NCBI GenBank assembly: GCA_938023865.1
Contig: CALJDG010000031.1
Location: 1 to 49,550, forward strand
DNA length: 49,550 nt
DNA from: an uncultured archaeon
Lineage (GTDB): Archaea > Thermoproteota > Bathyarchaeia > Bathyarchaeales > Bathycorpusculaceae
Direction: 5' to 3'
Part shown: positions 1-8,307 of the stretch, piece by piece
Position numbering within the stretch: the first letter of the stretch is position 1
Layout: each line of letters starts with the position of its first letter
Translations under genes and position numbers: made by a program
Notes under the pieces: generated by a model
Told to the model about the DNA's origin: nothing
The model's database searches: none
Seen by the model: the letters and a program-made list of their open reading frames with translations, nothing else

Positions 1-208
1 ACTTGCTTGGTCTTTTCCTTTCTGATTCTATCCATCCCTTCTTTTCTAGGCTGTTTAGGACATGGTAAACTTTGGAGTAAGGTATCTGCGCTCCGTAGCT
101 TATTTGTTGGGCTGTTAGTGCGCCTTTTTCTAGAAGGAGCAAGTATGCATTTGCCTCGTAGTCTGTTAATCCAGCCTTTCTGAGCATTGTTTTTGTTTTT
201 TCGCTCAT
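1..208 (-). CDS. TrmB-family HTH transcriptional regulator (partial, N-terminus only)
   Basis: Only the first 69 codons are in the window; the rest lies beyond base 1. Translation from the ATG at 206-208 starts MSEKTKTMLRKAGLTDYEAN and continues with AYLLLLEKGALTAQQIS and a recognition-helix segment IPYSKVYHVLNSLEKKGWI. This is the standard winged-helix N-terminus of archaeal TrmB-type regulators (helix, 'GLT..EA..Y..L...G', HTH). The effector domain cannot be seen, so the ligand is unknown. The gene is divergent from the tetraether lipid synthase gene, with 80 bases between the starts, so it may control that gene and itself; this is inference from position only. Confidence 0.8.
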   Translation of the reverse strand, partial: MSEKTKTMLRKAGLTDYEANAYLLLLEKGALTAQQISYGAQIPYSKVYHVLNSLEKKGWIESERKRPSK

Positions 209-250
209 GGTTTTTGAATAATACTTTTCATCCTATTAAAATTATGGAAA

Positions 251-260
251 TTTTAATATA
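251..260 (+). promoter_or_regulatory. Probable TATA box for tes
   Basis: The run TTTTAATATA lies 29-38 bases before the ATG at 289. An archaeal TATA box here would place the transcription start roughly 10 bases before the start codon, giving a very short leader. No SD sequence precedes this ATG, which agrees with near-leaderless translation. Confidence 0.45.
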
Positions 261-288
261 GCAACGAACCGAAACCTAAAAACATAAC

Positions 289-1833
289 ATGGCGATGGAA
301 ATGTCAAAGCAATCACAAGAAGAAGTAAGGTTTGAAGATTATTCAACAAGTCTATGCCCAGAATGCCTAAACAAAGTTCCCATGAAGATTTACGAGGAAA
401 ACGGCGTAATCTATCTTGAAAAGACATGCCCCGAACATGGAAAGTTTGAAGATGTTTACTGGGGAGACGCTGAACTTTTCAAGCGGATTTATAGGGAATG
501 GTATAACGCCAAATACCTTGGAAATGGTTTGGAGAACCCCCACACAAAAATTGTTAGGGGATGTCCCTACGACTGCGGCTTATGCACCCAACATAAATCT
601 TACACAGTTTTGGGCATTATAGACGTCACAAACCGCTGCAACATGGCTTGCCCTGTCTGCTTCGCATATGCTGGTGCGGTCAACTATGTTTATGAACCAA
701 CATACCAGCAGATTGTGGACATGATTAAACTGCTTAGAAACAACAAGCCTTGGGCGTGCAATGCCCTTCAGTTTAGCGGTGGCGAACCGACAATCAGGAA
801 TGATTTGCCACAGCTAATCGCAGAAGCTAAAAAGGCTGGGGTAGAGCATGTGGAAGTGAACACTAATGGCTTGCGCCTTGCAGAGGACATAGAATACTTT
901 AAGAAGCTTATGGACGCTGGTATGAGCACACTTTATCTTCAGTTTGATGGCTTAAGGGAAGAAATCTACAAGAAAACCCGAGGAAGAACGGACCTCGTCC
1001 AAGTTAAGCATAAGGTTTTGGAAAATGCCAGAAAAATTGGCTTGGACTCAATAGTTTTGGTTGTAACCCTTGCAAGAGGAATAAACGATAAAGACTTGGG
1101 CGAAATAGTGCGCTATGCAATTGAAAACCACGATGTTGTCAGATGCATTAACATCCAGCCTATTTCTATGGCTGGAAGAGCACGCAAAAAAGAAATGCGA
1201 AAAATGCGCATAACAGTGCCAGACACTATCAAGCTTATAGAGGAACAGACAAACGGAATTGTGACGCGTTGGGACTGGCGTCCCGTTAATTGGCCAGTTC
1301 CAATCTCTAAAGGTATGAGTGTTGCGAAGAACAGGATTTATCCAGAGTTTACTATGCATCCCTTGTGTGGGGCTGCAACATTCCTAGTAATTGAAAAGGA
1401 CAATTCATACAAGCCCATCACGCAGCATGTGGATATAGATCGTTTCGCCGAAGTTTTCTGGAATGTCTATTACTCTGGCGTTAAAGGCAAAAGGACGATG
1501 GCGAAAATAAAAATGTTGGAGTTGCTGCCCTTGGTAAAGTCGCCGCTTATTAGAGGCCTGCTTAAAGACGTCATAACAAAGGGAAGTTACGAGGCTCTTG
1601 GAGACTTTATGCGTAAAATAGTTATGATCGGAATAATGCATTTTATGGATGCTTGGAACTTTGACCTAGACCGCGTACAAAGATGCGTTATACACTATGC
1701 AACACCTGACGGCAAAGTTAGGCCATTTTGCACGTATAATAGCATCCACAGAAATAACGTGGAAAAACAGTTCGCCATTTCGGTCAACAAATGGACTGAA
1801 AGATTTGGGAAGAAATTAAGTGAGCCCGCATGA
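289..1833 (+). CDS. tes: Radical SAM tetraether lipid synthase (Tes, GDGT/macrocyclic archaeol synthase)
   Basis: Likely joins the phytanyl chains of archaeal diether lipids by radical C-C coupling at the membrane, making tetraethers. The 514-residue protein shows the layered metal sites of Tes: an N-terminal rubredoxin-like pair CPEC (C23, C26) with CPEHG (C47), a first CX3CX2C set at C92/C96/C99, and the radical SAM CX3CX2C at C117/C121/C124 (RCNMACPVCFA), followed by the SAM-binding FSGGEPT. Further Cys residues occur near the C-terminus (QRCVIHY, RPFCTYNS). MJ0619 is the characterised homologue of this architecture. Start choice among M1, M3 and M5 is open. It is monocistronic and divergent from a TrmB-type regulator. 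A related radical SAM enzyme with another substrate is possible, but the motif layout favours Tes. Confidence 0.78.
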   Translation: MAMEMSKQSQEEVRFEDYSTSLCPECLNKVPMKIYEENGVIYLEKTCPEHGKFEDVYWGDAELFKRIYREWYNAKYLGNGLENPHTKIVRGCPYDCGLCTQHKSYTVLGIIDVTNRCNMACPVCFAYAGAVNYVYEPTYQQIVDMIKLLRNNKPWACNALQFSGGEPTIRNDLPQLIAEAKKAGVEHVEVNTNGLRLAEDIEYFKKLMDAGMSTLYLQFDGLREEIYKKTRGRTDLVQVKHKVLENARKIGLDSIVLVVTLARGINDKDLGEIVRYAIENHDVVRCINIQPISMAGRARKKEMRKMRITVPDTIKLIEEQTNGIVTRWDWRPVNWPVPISKGMSVAKNRIYPEFTMHPLCGAATFLVIEKDNSYKPITQHVDIDRFAEVFWNVYYSGVKGKRTMAKIKMLELLPLVKSPLIRGLLKDVITKGSYEALGDFMRKIVMIGIMHFMDAWNFDLDRVQRCVIHYATPDGKVRPFCTYNSIHRNNVEKQFAISVNKWTERFGKKLSEPA

Positions 1834-1916
1834 AGGAACAATAAAATAGAGGAGAGATTTAAAGCAATTTATGCTTATGATCTTTTACTTTAATGAAAAG
1901 CTTAAATGTCTTACAT

Positions 1917-1940
1917 TCTACTTTGAATTTTCAAAGTAGA
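1917..1940. promoter_or_regulatory. 10-bp perfect inverted repeat, candidate operator
   Basis: TCTACTTTGA at 1917-1926 and TCAAAGTAGA at 1931-1940 are exact reverse complements separated by ATTT. The element ends 12 bases before the thiolase ATG at 1953, downstream of an A/T-rich TATA-like stretch (about 1896-1906), the usual place for an archaeal repressor site. It could also form a short hairpin in the leader; the SD-like GAGGGGATGG begins at its right edge, so occlusion of ribosome entry is an alternative. Confidence 0.5.
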
Positions 1941-1952
1941 GGGGATGGTTGA

Positions 1953-3152
1953 ATGAGAAAAGTTGTGATAGTTGACTATCTAAGATCTCCCTTTTCAAGG
2001 TCGAGGCCAAAAGAACCAGAAAGAGATAAGTTTAATCCATTGAGGATGGATCAGGTATCCGCCATGCTTATTGAAAAGATAATTGAGAGAACATGCGTCG
2101 ATGCAAAAGAAATTAATGAGGTTATTGCAGCAAGCGCTTTTGGTGTTTGGGAGCAGTGGACCTATGGAGGGCGATCAATCGTCATGTTGGCAAAGCTTCC
2201 AGTAGAAGTTCCTGCATTCTTCGTCGACAGGCAATGTGGTTCTTCCATGACTGCAATACATGTAGGGACCATGGAGATAATGACCGGAAACGCCGATATC
2301 GTAATTGCGACTGGAATGGAGCATATGACCCATGTTCCAATGGGGGAGAACCCGTACATTAATCCTCCAGCAGTTTTAATTGAAAAGGAGGAATATAGAA
2401 GGTACGAAATGGAAGTAGGCTTCGTAATGGGGTTCACAGCTGAGAGACTCTTCAAAGAGGCCGCTGAAAAATATAAGCTTACAAAAGATGACATGGATGG
2501 TTGGTCTCTAAGAAGTCATCAACTCGCAACGAAAGCTCAGCAAGAAGGCTACTTTAACGGAGAAATTTTACCAATACCCGTAACTTATCCTGATGGAACG
2601 ACCGAAATTATAGATAAAGATCTAAGCGTACGTCCAGATACAACAATAGATAAGATTCGAAATCTCCCACCTGCGTTCGTAGAAGGTGGAGTTATAACAG
2701 CTGGAAATTCCTCGCCCCTTAATGCTGGTGCCTCTTGTGTGATGCTGGCCTCAGAAGAAAGAGCAAAGGCGTTGGGTTTAGAGCCGTTAGCTACAATAAA
2801 ATCCATTGGTTGGGCGGGCGTTCATCCAGCGGTTATGGGAAAAGGGCCTGTCCCTGCCAGTCGAGTAGCACTTAAACGCGCTGGTCTAGAGGTTAAAGAC
2901 ATCGATTTTTGGGAGATTAACGAGGCCTTTGCTATCGTTACCCTTTGGTGCATAAAGGAACTTGGAGTGGATCCGGATAAAGTGAACACTAAAGGCGGAG
3001 CCATTGCTATAGGCCATCCGCTTGGAGCTACTGGTGCTAGGCTCGTGGGAACCTTAGCGAGAATATTGAACATGGAAGGCGGGAGATATGGGTTAGCCAC
3101 AGCATGTATCGGTGGGGGACAAGGAGTGGCTACTATAATCGAGAAGGAATAA
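1953..3152 (+). CDS. Thiolase, FadA / acetyl-CoA acetyltransferase type
   Basis: Catalyses CoA-dependent cleavage of 3-ketoacyl-CoA (or the reverse condensation). All three catalytic elements of the thiolase family are present: nucleophile C95 in RQCGSSM, H355 in IAIGHPLGATGAR, and C385 in TACIGGGQG, plus NEAF at 323-326. The length of 399 residues is normal. The C-terminal CxG cysteine makes this the classical degradative/biosynthetic class, unlike the SCP-x-like thiolase at 8308-9480. An SD-like GAGGGG stands 7 bases before the ATG. The gene begins the acyl-CoA island and is followed by an acyl-CoA dehydrogenase on the same strand, which suggests final cleavage of acetoacetyl-CoA or a branched 3-ketoacyl-CoA. 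Chain-length preference cannot be read from sequence. Confidence 0.9.
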   Translation: MRKVVIVDYLRSPFSRSRPKEPERDKFNPLRMDQVSAMLIEKIIERTCVDAKEINEVIAASAFGVWEQWTYGGRSIVMLAKLPVEVPAFFVDRQCGSSMTAIHVGTMEIMTGNADIVIATGMEHMTHVPMGENPYINPPAVLIEKEEYRRYEMEVGFVMGFTAERLFKEAAEKYKLTKDDMDGWSLRSHQLATKAQQEGYFNGEILPIPVTYPDGTTEIIDKDLSVRPDTTIDKIRNLPPAFVEGGVITAGNSSPLNAGASCVMLASEERAKALGLEPLATIKSIGWAGVHPAVMGKGPVPASRVALKRAGLEVKDIDFWEINEAFAIVTLWCIKELGVDPDKVNTKGGAIAIGHPLGATGARLVGTLARILNMEGGRYGLATACIGGGQGVATIIEKE

Positions 3153-3278
3153 AACGTCACTTTCTTTATCTTCCGAAATTATTTATTTATCCCAATTGAA
3201 ATAATCATAAACGCAATACAGGTTATATCGCCAAGCTAGTACATTATCGTTATAGGTGACTTGTTCCTAAGTGTAAAG

Positions 3279-3288
3279 TTATTTAAAG
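3279..3288 (+). promoter_or_regulatory. Probable TATA box for the acyl-CoA dehydrogenase at 3334
   Basis: TTATTTAAAG lies 46-55 bases before the ATG at 3334 and only about 10 bases before the in-frame TTG at 3298. A transcript starting 25-30 bases downstream would exclude the TTG, so this element helps decide the start. The rest of the 3153-3333 gap shows only an imperfect TTTGGAA...TTTCAAA dyad near 3296-3315. Confidence 0.45.
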
Positions 3289-3333
3289 AGAATTGCTTTG
3301 GAATATGTTTCAAACGGTTTAGATGGTGGAAAA

Positions 3334-4578
3334 ATGATAGAAAATGATTTCTTAAGCACGCATGATGAAATCAGTCTACGAGAGGAAGTTAAACACTTCG
3401 TGAAAAGTGTGGATCCAGAACTTCTGAGAAAAATGGACAGAAACGAAATAGACTATCCTTTTGAGTTTCTTCGTCAAGCTGCAGATCGAAAACTTCTGGG
3501 ACTACGCTTTCCCAAAAAATATGGCGGAAGGGAACTAACGTGGACGGCTGAAATGGTTGCTTTAGAGGAGATCGGCGTGCTAGGAATGGGGTTGGGATGT
3601 AGCTACGCCATGGTTAGTATAGTCGGAGAAGCGTTAAACAAGTTCGGCACGGAATGGCAGAAGGAGAACTTTCTGAAACCAATAATTAGAGGTGAAAAAG
3701 TGGCAGCGGAAGGGCTGACTGAACCAAGGGGTGGAAGCGACTTTTTTGGAACAGAGACAAAAGCCGAGAGAAAAGGGAAAAAGTGGATAATTAATGGAGA
3801 AAAAAGATTCATTGCTGGAGGCAAGGTTGCAGACTTTTACCTAATATACGCAAGAACAGACCCAAAAGCTCCGGGACATAAGGCTTTGACAGCCTTTTTA
3901 ATTGAGAGGAAGATGGGCGTAAAAATTGAGGAAGTCTACAGTCTCTTAGGATTTAGAGGCATGGGAACTGCTAGAATAGTTTTCAAAAATATTGAAGTGC
4001 CAGATGAATACAGAGTAGGTGAGGTAAATGGCGGCGCCGCTGTATTTAATCGAATGATGGTCCCAGAAAGGCTAACTTCTGCAACTGGTGCATTAGGAGC
4101 AGCAAGGACAGCTTTAGAAATAGCCATCAAATATTCAACCAAAAGGAAAGCCTTTGGAATGCCGATACGCAATTTTCAGGCAATCAATTTTAAGATAGCG
4201 GAAAGCGTCATGAAACTCGATGCAGCAAGGGCCCTTGTATATACGGCTGCTAAAGCTGCAGATGAATCAGATAAGGGCTTACCAATAGATCCAAGACGTT
4301 TAGTTAGCGAAGCAAAGTGCTTTGCAACAGATATAGGCTGGGAAATCGTTAACGTTGCAATGCAGATATTAGGTGGTATAGGCTACACACAAATTTACCC
4401 GATCGAAAGACTTTTAAGAGATATGAGGCTGGCGCCGATATGGACTGGAAGCAACGAAATAATGAAGTTACTTATCCAACACGAAGTCTATAAGATAATT
4501 GGTATGCCATCACTTGATAGAGATGTAGAAATGGATGCAATGGAGTGGCAAAAGGAAATTGAAAAAGTATATGAATAA
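3334..4578 (+). CDS. Acyl-CoA dehydrogenase, isovaleryl/long-chain type
   Basis: Flavoprotein that introduces a 2,3-double bond into acyl-CoA and passes electrons to ETF. The three-part ACAD fold is evident: N-terminal helices, the middle sheet with AEGLTEPRGGSDFFG, and C-terminal helices with KRKAFGMPI and GGIGYTQIYPIERLLRD. The catalytic glutamate is of the IVD/LCAD kind: E245 (numbered from the ATG at 3334) in PERLT on helix G, whereas the other site reads WTGSNEIM instead of YEGTSEIQ. The ATG at 3334 is preferred over TTG 3298 because GGTGG precedes it and the likely TATA box is too close to the TTG. It is downstream of a thiolase but has its own promoter-like sequence. A branched-chain or substituted acyl-CoA is plausible; the substrate is not determinable. 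Confidence 0.88.
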   Translation: MIENDFLSTHDEISLREEVKHFVKSVDPELLRKMDRNEIDYPFEFLRQAADRKLLGLRFPKKYGGRELTWTAEMVALEEIGVLGMGLGCSYAMVSIVGEALNKFGTEWQKENFLKPIIRGEKVAAEGLTEPRGGSDFFGTETKAERKGKKWIINGEKRFIAGGKVADFYLIYARTDPKAPGHKALTAFLIERKMGVKIEEVYSLLGFRGMGTARIVFKNIEVPDEYRVGEVNGGAAVFNRMMVPERLTSATGALGAARTALEIAIKYSTKRKAFGMPIRNFQAINFKIAESVMKLDAARALVYTAAKAADESDKGLPIDPRRLVSEAKCFATDIGWEIVNVAMQILGGIGYTQIYPIERLLRDMRLAPIWTGSNEIMKLLIQHEVYKIIGMPSLDRDVEMDAMEWQKEIEKVYE

Positions 4579-4627
4579 CATTCAAAAGTCACAGCAAAAT
4601 AGGAATTAGATAGAACCTAACATATTA

Positions 4628-4639
4628 AACTTTAAAGTT
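4628..4639. promoter_or_regulatory. 12-bp palindrome AACTTTAAAGTT in the 4579-4832 gap
   Basis: A perfect dyad lies between the acyl-CoA dehydrogenase and the acyl-CoA synthetase genes. It is far (about 190 bases) from the next ATG and could arise by chance in A/T-rich sequence. A better promoter element is TATAAAA at 4781-4787, 46 bases before the ATG at 4833. Nothing else is recognisable in this 254-base gap. Confidence 0.25.
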
Positions 4640-4832
4640 AGAATGAAATGTCTCCTATGGAAAACTGCACCTTTTGCGAGATCCCTCAGTATGCATATAA
4701 GCAATATTACTTTAAAACGTTATAACCTAATTAAGCATATTACACAGGCTCCATTTTAATGAAGATTTCTTATGGAAAAGTATAAAACTGTGTTTAGAAA
4801 GCATTGCTAAAAACGATTTAAGTGATTAGAGA

Positions 4833-6260
4833 ATGGAAGACACAAAGGCAGTTGAATCTTTAAAATGCTTTTTTGAACCGAAAAGCGTAGCAGTGGTTGG
4901 AGCGTCACGTAACCCATTCAAATATGGCCACTCTCTTCTAAAAAATCTCCTTGATTTGGAGTTTAAGGGGAATATCTATCCTGTTAACCCAAACGCTGAA
5001 GAAATATTAGGCTTGAAAGCTTATCCTCAAATTAGCGCTATAAAAGAGGATTTAGATCTTGCAATAATCATCGTTCCAGCATCTAAAGTCCCTCAAATAA
5101 TGCAAGAGTGCGCAGAAAGACACGTTAAAGGAGTTGTTATCTGCTCATCGGGTTTCCGCGAGGCAGGAGAGGAAGGAAAAAAGCTTGAAGAAGAAGTTGT
5201 GACAATAGCGAAAAACGCTGGAATCCGGGTAGTAGGGCCAAATACAACAGGCATATTAAATGCGGCTAACAATTTTACAACATCTTTTGTACCGCTTCCA
5301 AAATTTAGAAAAGGAAACGTCGCCATGGTGGCCCAAACAGGTCTTTTTGCGGCTGCTGCGTTTTGGTGGATCATATCTAAACAACCCTTCGGTGTAAGCA
5401 AAATAGTGGGGCTTGGAAACAAATGCGACGTAGACGACGCTGAAATTCTTGAATACCTCGCAGGAGATAAAGACACAGAAGTTATAGCAATTTACATGGA
5501 AGGGGTAAAGAATGGAAAACGCCTTTTCAAAACATTCAAAGAGGTCTCAAAGATTAAGCCTATAATAGTGCTTAAATCGGGTAGAAGCCCAGCTGGCATA
5601 AAAGCCTCCCTATCTCATACAGGCTCGCTTGCTGTTAGAGATGAAATTTTTAACGCGGTTTGTAAGCAGGCCGGTGTTATACGAGTGGATGGAGACCTCG
5701 ATGAGTTATTAGACATCACAAAGGCTTTTGCTTTACAGCCGTTGCCGAGAGGAAATAAAGTTGCGGTAGTCAGTGTTACTGGAGGGGGAGGCGTTATAGC
5801 AGCCGATAAATGTCAAGAGTATGGTTTAGAACTCGCACAACTCTCAAGCGAAACAGTGAGGAGAATAAAGGAAAACATGCCGTCATGGGCAAATGTTAAC
5901 AATCCCATTGATATCGAACCACTGTTTGAAAACGTAGGACCAGAAGAGAGTTTAAAAATATCTGTTGAAGCGGTTTTTGAGGAGGAAAGTGTTGACAGCG
6001 TTATAATAATATTTGTAGCTGTTCCTAGAATTGTCCCATATTTTGAGATAAAAAGGGCGGTGCAATATTTAAAGGCTAAAAACACTGCGCAAAAACCGAT
6101 ATTAACCTATCTTCTAGGATACAAAGAAACGGTTGACTCTTGGACTGCACAGCTTGAAGAAGAAAAAATTCCTGTATACTCTTCGCTAGAAAAATGCGTT
6201 AAGGCTTTAGGGTGTTTATGGAAATATAAAATGTACAAGGCAGAGAAAAACAGGTATTAA
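4833..6260 (+). CDS. ADP-forming acyl-CoA synthetase, alpha subunit (CoA-binding/ligase part only)
   Basis: Part of the acyl-CoA synthetase (NDP-forming) family, which interconverts acyl-CoA + ADP + Pi with acid + ATP + CoA. Domains in order: CoA-binding Rossmann domain (VAVVGASRNPFKYGH, about 17-140, with VGPNTTG), first ligase domain with the phospho-histidine H262 in SLSHTGSLA, and second ligase domain with SVTGGGGVIAADK. It stops at 475 residues, so the ATP-grasp beta part found in fused 700-residue members is absent and must be encoded elsewhere. It converges on abfD with 3 bases between stop codons. In Nitrosopumilus a fused member of this family activates 4-hydroxybutyrate, so 4-hydroxybutyryl-CoA is a reasonable guess at the substrate here; that is inference. 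Confidence 0.85.
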   Translation: MEDTKAVESLKCFFEPKSVAVVGASRNPFKYGHSLLKNLLDLEFKGNIYPVNPNAEEILGLKAYPQISAIKEDLDLAIIIVPASKVPQIMQECAERHVKGVVICSSGFREAGEEGKKLEEEVVTIAKNAGIRVVGPNTTGILNAANNFTTSFVPLPKFRKGNVAMVAQTGLFAAAAFWWIISKQPFGVSKIVGLGNKCDVDDAEILEYLAGDKDTEVIAIYMEGVKNGKRLFKTFKEVSKIKPIIVLKSGRSPAGIKASLSHTGSLAVRDEIFNAVCKQAGVIRVDGDLDELLDITKAFALQPLPRGNKVAVVSVTGGGGVIAADKCQEYGLELAQLSSETVRRIKENMPSWANVNNPIDIEPLFENVGPEESLKISVEAVFEEESVDSVIIIFVAVPRIVPYFEIKRAVQYLKAKNTAQKPILTYLLGYKETVDSWTAQLEEEKIPVYSSLEKCVKALGCLWKYKMYKAEKNRY

Positions 6261-6263
6261 GAA

Positions 6264-7727
6264 CTATTCTATTCCGGCAAGAATTTTCGCAAGTTCTTTT
6301 TTAAAGGCGACGTCTACCGTCCGCTCAATCATTATCCTTTGTGCTTGAGGTGAACCTGCTCCATGCATGGATTCCGTTCGATATCCGACCGCACCTAATC
6401 CCATCGAAATATTTTCTATTAACCTGAAGATTCTAAGCCTATGCTCCGCTGGAACGTTCTCCACGCCCTTAAGATATTTTTGAATGTATTTTCCAATTTT
6501 TGGGCTTTTCAAGTCTTTTTCTGATGGAGCGGTTGCTATGAGTCCACCTGCAATATCTTCGGCTAATCTCACGATTTCGTATGGAAACCTTGTAACATTA
6601 TGCTTACATATATTTGCTAACAGTATGTTGACCTGATAGGTTCCTGACGGTGTTTTATAACCTTCCGCTGAGCATGCTATTCCGCAGGCATACAACGTTT
6701 CGTTTAGATGGTTCATCTCAACCATTTTATCCCTTATATGGGCAGCTTTCTCAACTCCGTTATATTCGGCTATGGTGGCCACAGCACCAATGAGAACATC
6801 GCCTACGCCAGCCTTGCAACCGCCATAACTTTGCCTATGGTATGCCGCAAACCGCTCCACTAATGGAAGCGTAAACTCGTATTCCTCCGCCATAAAAACT
6901 CTTTCCCATGGAACAAAAACATCGTCGAAAATCACCATCGCCTCTTGTCCGCTATATTTAACGTTTCCTAAATCCATCCTTCCTTCTTCGAGCTTCCTAG
7001 TATCACATGATTGCCTACCATAGACATACATTATTCCTTCCGTGTCGCTTGGAACAGCAAAGGATACAGCATAGCTTTTGTCCTTATCTGTCATTGTTCT
7101 AGTAGGCATTACAATTATTTCGTGACTGTTAACAGCGCCCGTTATATGAACCTTTGCGCCCCTAACAACTATTCCATCTTCCCTTTTTTCAATTATTCTT
7201 AAATATAGGTCTGGGTCTGCTTGCTGGCTAGGTGGAAGGCTACGATCTCCCTTCGGATCCGTCATCGCGCCACAGCAGAAAAGATCATTTTCTTGAACGT
7301 ATCTTAGAAAGTTTAAGAACCTTACATAGTACTGAGTTCCAAGTTTCTGATCAATTTCATAAGTTACGCTTGAAAGAGTATTTATGGCATCCCATCCAAC
7401 GCATCTTTGAAAGCATGTTCCAGTTTTTTGGCCTAAAACCCTAAGAAGTTTTACTTTTTTAATTAAGTCTTCGGCGCTTTGATGTATATGATTGAACCTG
7501 TTTACTTTTTCCCCTATTATATGAGATTTCGCTGTAGACAACTCTTGATATTGGGGGTCACAGGCGATATCGTAGGTTACTGCAGCAGCGTTCACTGATG
7601 GCTTTATGATCGGATGCTCTAGCGGATTTTTTACTTCTTCTCCGAAAAGGTAAACTCCGATCCTTCTTTTTTTGAGACTCTCTATATAATCCATTCCCGT
7701 TTTTACTGGCATCTTGACACTCTCCAT
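6264..7727 (-). CDS. abfD: 4-Hydroxybutyryl-CoA dehydratase / vinylacetyl-CoA isomerase
   Basis: Dehydrates 4-hydroxybutyryl-CoA to crotonyl-CoA by a ketyl-radical mechanism, using FAD and a [4Fe-4S] cluster. The 487-residue length matches the clostridial enzyme (about 490). The cluster ligands are kept with the correct spacing: C105 and C109 (TCFQRC) and H297 with C304 (YHRQSYGGC), matching C99/C103/H292/C299 of Clostridium aminobutyricum. This separates it from the related HpaB-type flavin monooxygenases. The listed start lacks an SD; M6 (ATG ending at 7712) has GGAGAG 7 bases upstream and may be the true start. A TTTAAAA stretch near 7760-7768 is a candidate TATA box. Context: enoyl-CoA hydratase, 3-hydroxyacyl-CoA dehydrogenase and thiolases nearby complete conversion to acetyl-CoA. 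Confidence 0.9.
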   Translation of the reverse strand: MESVKMPVKTGMDYIESLKKRRIGVYLFGEEVKNPLEHPIIKPSVNAAAVTYDIACDPQYQELSTAKSHIIGEKVNRFNHIHQSAEDLIKKVKLLRVLGQKTGTCFQRCVGWDAINTLSSVTYEIDQKLGTQYYVRFLNFLRYVQENDLFCCGAMTDPKGDRSLPPSQQADPDLYLRIIEKREDGIVVRGAKVHITGAVNSHEIIVMPTRTMTDKDKSYAVSFAVPSDTEGIMYVYGRQSCDTRKLEEGRMDLGNVKYSGQEAMVIFDDVFVPWERVFMAEEYEFTLPLVERFAAYHRQSYGGCKAGVGDVLIGAVATIAEYNGVEKAAHIRDKMVEMNHLNETLYACGIACSAEGYKTPSGTYQVNILLANICKHNVTRFPYEIVRLAEDIAGGLIATAPSEKDLKSPKIGKYIQKYLKGVENVPAEHRLRIFRLIENISMGLGAVGYRTESMHGAGSPQAQRIMIERTVDVAFKKELAKILAGIE

Positions 7728-7845
7728 AATACTAACTTTAATTATAGAAGTATTTCTGGTTTTAAACGAAAAACGTAAGTTTTTACGCGGATTATGTTTT
7801 CGTAAAAGGGGTGAGTAATGTTTAGGCGAATACTATTGCGTTTAA

Positions 7846-7875
7846 AAGCCTAAAAATGTAGGTTAGTTTAGGCTT
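7846..7875 (-). terminator. Hairpin terminator at the end of the hbd-acd-ech-thl-DUF35 operon
   Basis: On the minus strand AAGCCTAAA (beginning at the final bases of the DUF35 stop codon, 7867-7875) pairs perfectly with TTTAGGCTT (7846-7854) across a 12-base loop, and the right arm runs into TTTAAA. A 9-bp stem plus a T-rich tail directly after the last stop codon is a convincing transcript end. Confidence 0.6.
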
Positions 7876-8303
7876 TATTCTGGCCTAGTAAACTCGTATG
7901 TGAGTTGTCCTTGGGAGGTCTGTTTAGCCACAAGCCTAGCTTTCATTCCCACTTTAACTTCTGAAGGTTTAAAGTTTGTTAGCCATGCCAGCACTCGTAC
8001 ACCTTCCTTTAATCGACCAATTGCCACAGTGTATGGCTTCTCCTGTTGGAAAGTTGTGGGTCTAACAATAACGTGAGTGAAAGTTTCAATTGTTGCCTCA
8101 TTACTAAGTTCAATCCACTCCATGTCGGATGACAGACATGAGCAGTCTGCAGCTGGTGGGAAGTGAAGTGTACCGCATTTCTTACATTTTGTCGCCAGTA
8201 TTTTTCCTTGCTTCAATCCTTCCCAGAAAGGCAAAGTCTTACTTACAGGTATGTCATGCACAACTTTTATTTCCCTTGATTTTATAGTTGGCATAGCTGA
8301 CAC
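7875..8303 (-). CDS. DUF35 OB-fold/zinc-ribbon acyl-CoA carrier protein, thiolase partner
   Basis: Small protein (142 residues) with an N-terminal rubredoxin-like zinc ribbon and a C-terminal OB-fold, the family that binds CoA intermediates next to archaeal thiolases. The ribbon ligands are C40 and C43 (CKKCGTLHFPP) then C54 and C56; the second pair is CxC rather than the usual CxxC. Start is GTG (8301-8303), supported by AGGAG 8 bases upstream; this SD lies inside the end of the upstream thiolase gene, whose stop is 4 bases away, so the two are translationally linked. In archaea such proteins hold thiolase and HMG-CoA synthase together; no HMG-CoA synthase is present here, so the partner is probably the thiolase alone. 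Confidence 0.85.
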   Translation of the reverse strand: MSAMPTIKSREIKVVHDIPVSKTLPFWEGLKQGKILATKCKKCGTLHFPPAADCSCLSSDMEWIELSNEATIETFTHVIVRPTTFQQEKPYTVAIGRLKEGVRVLAWLTNFKPSEVKVGMKARLVAKQTSQGQLTYEFTRPE

Positions 8304-8307
8304 GTAA

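Noticed and set aside
3298-3333. TTG start giving 12 extra residues on the acyl-CoA dehydrogenase
   Set aside because: It lies about 10 bases after the likely TATA box, has no SD, and the ATG at 3334 has GGTGG upstream.
4579-4832. Possible small gene or RNA between the acyl-CoA dehydrogenase and the acyl-CoA synthetase
   Set aside because: Short A/T-rich region with stops in all frames; only a TATA-like element near 4781 and a palindrome that could be chance.
6264-7727. 4-Hydroxyphenylacetate 3-monooxygenase (HpaB) as the identity of this gene
   Set aside because: All four [4Fe-4S] ligands of 4-hydroxybutyryl-CoA dehydratase are present with exact spacing, and the acyl-CoA context agrees.
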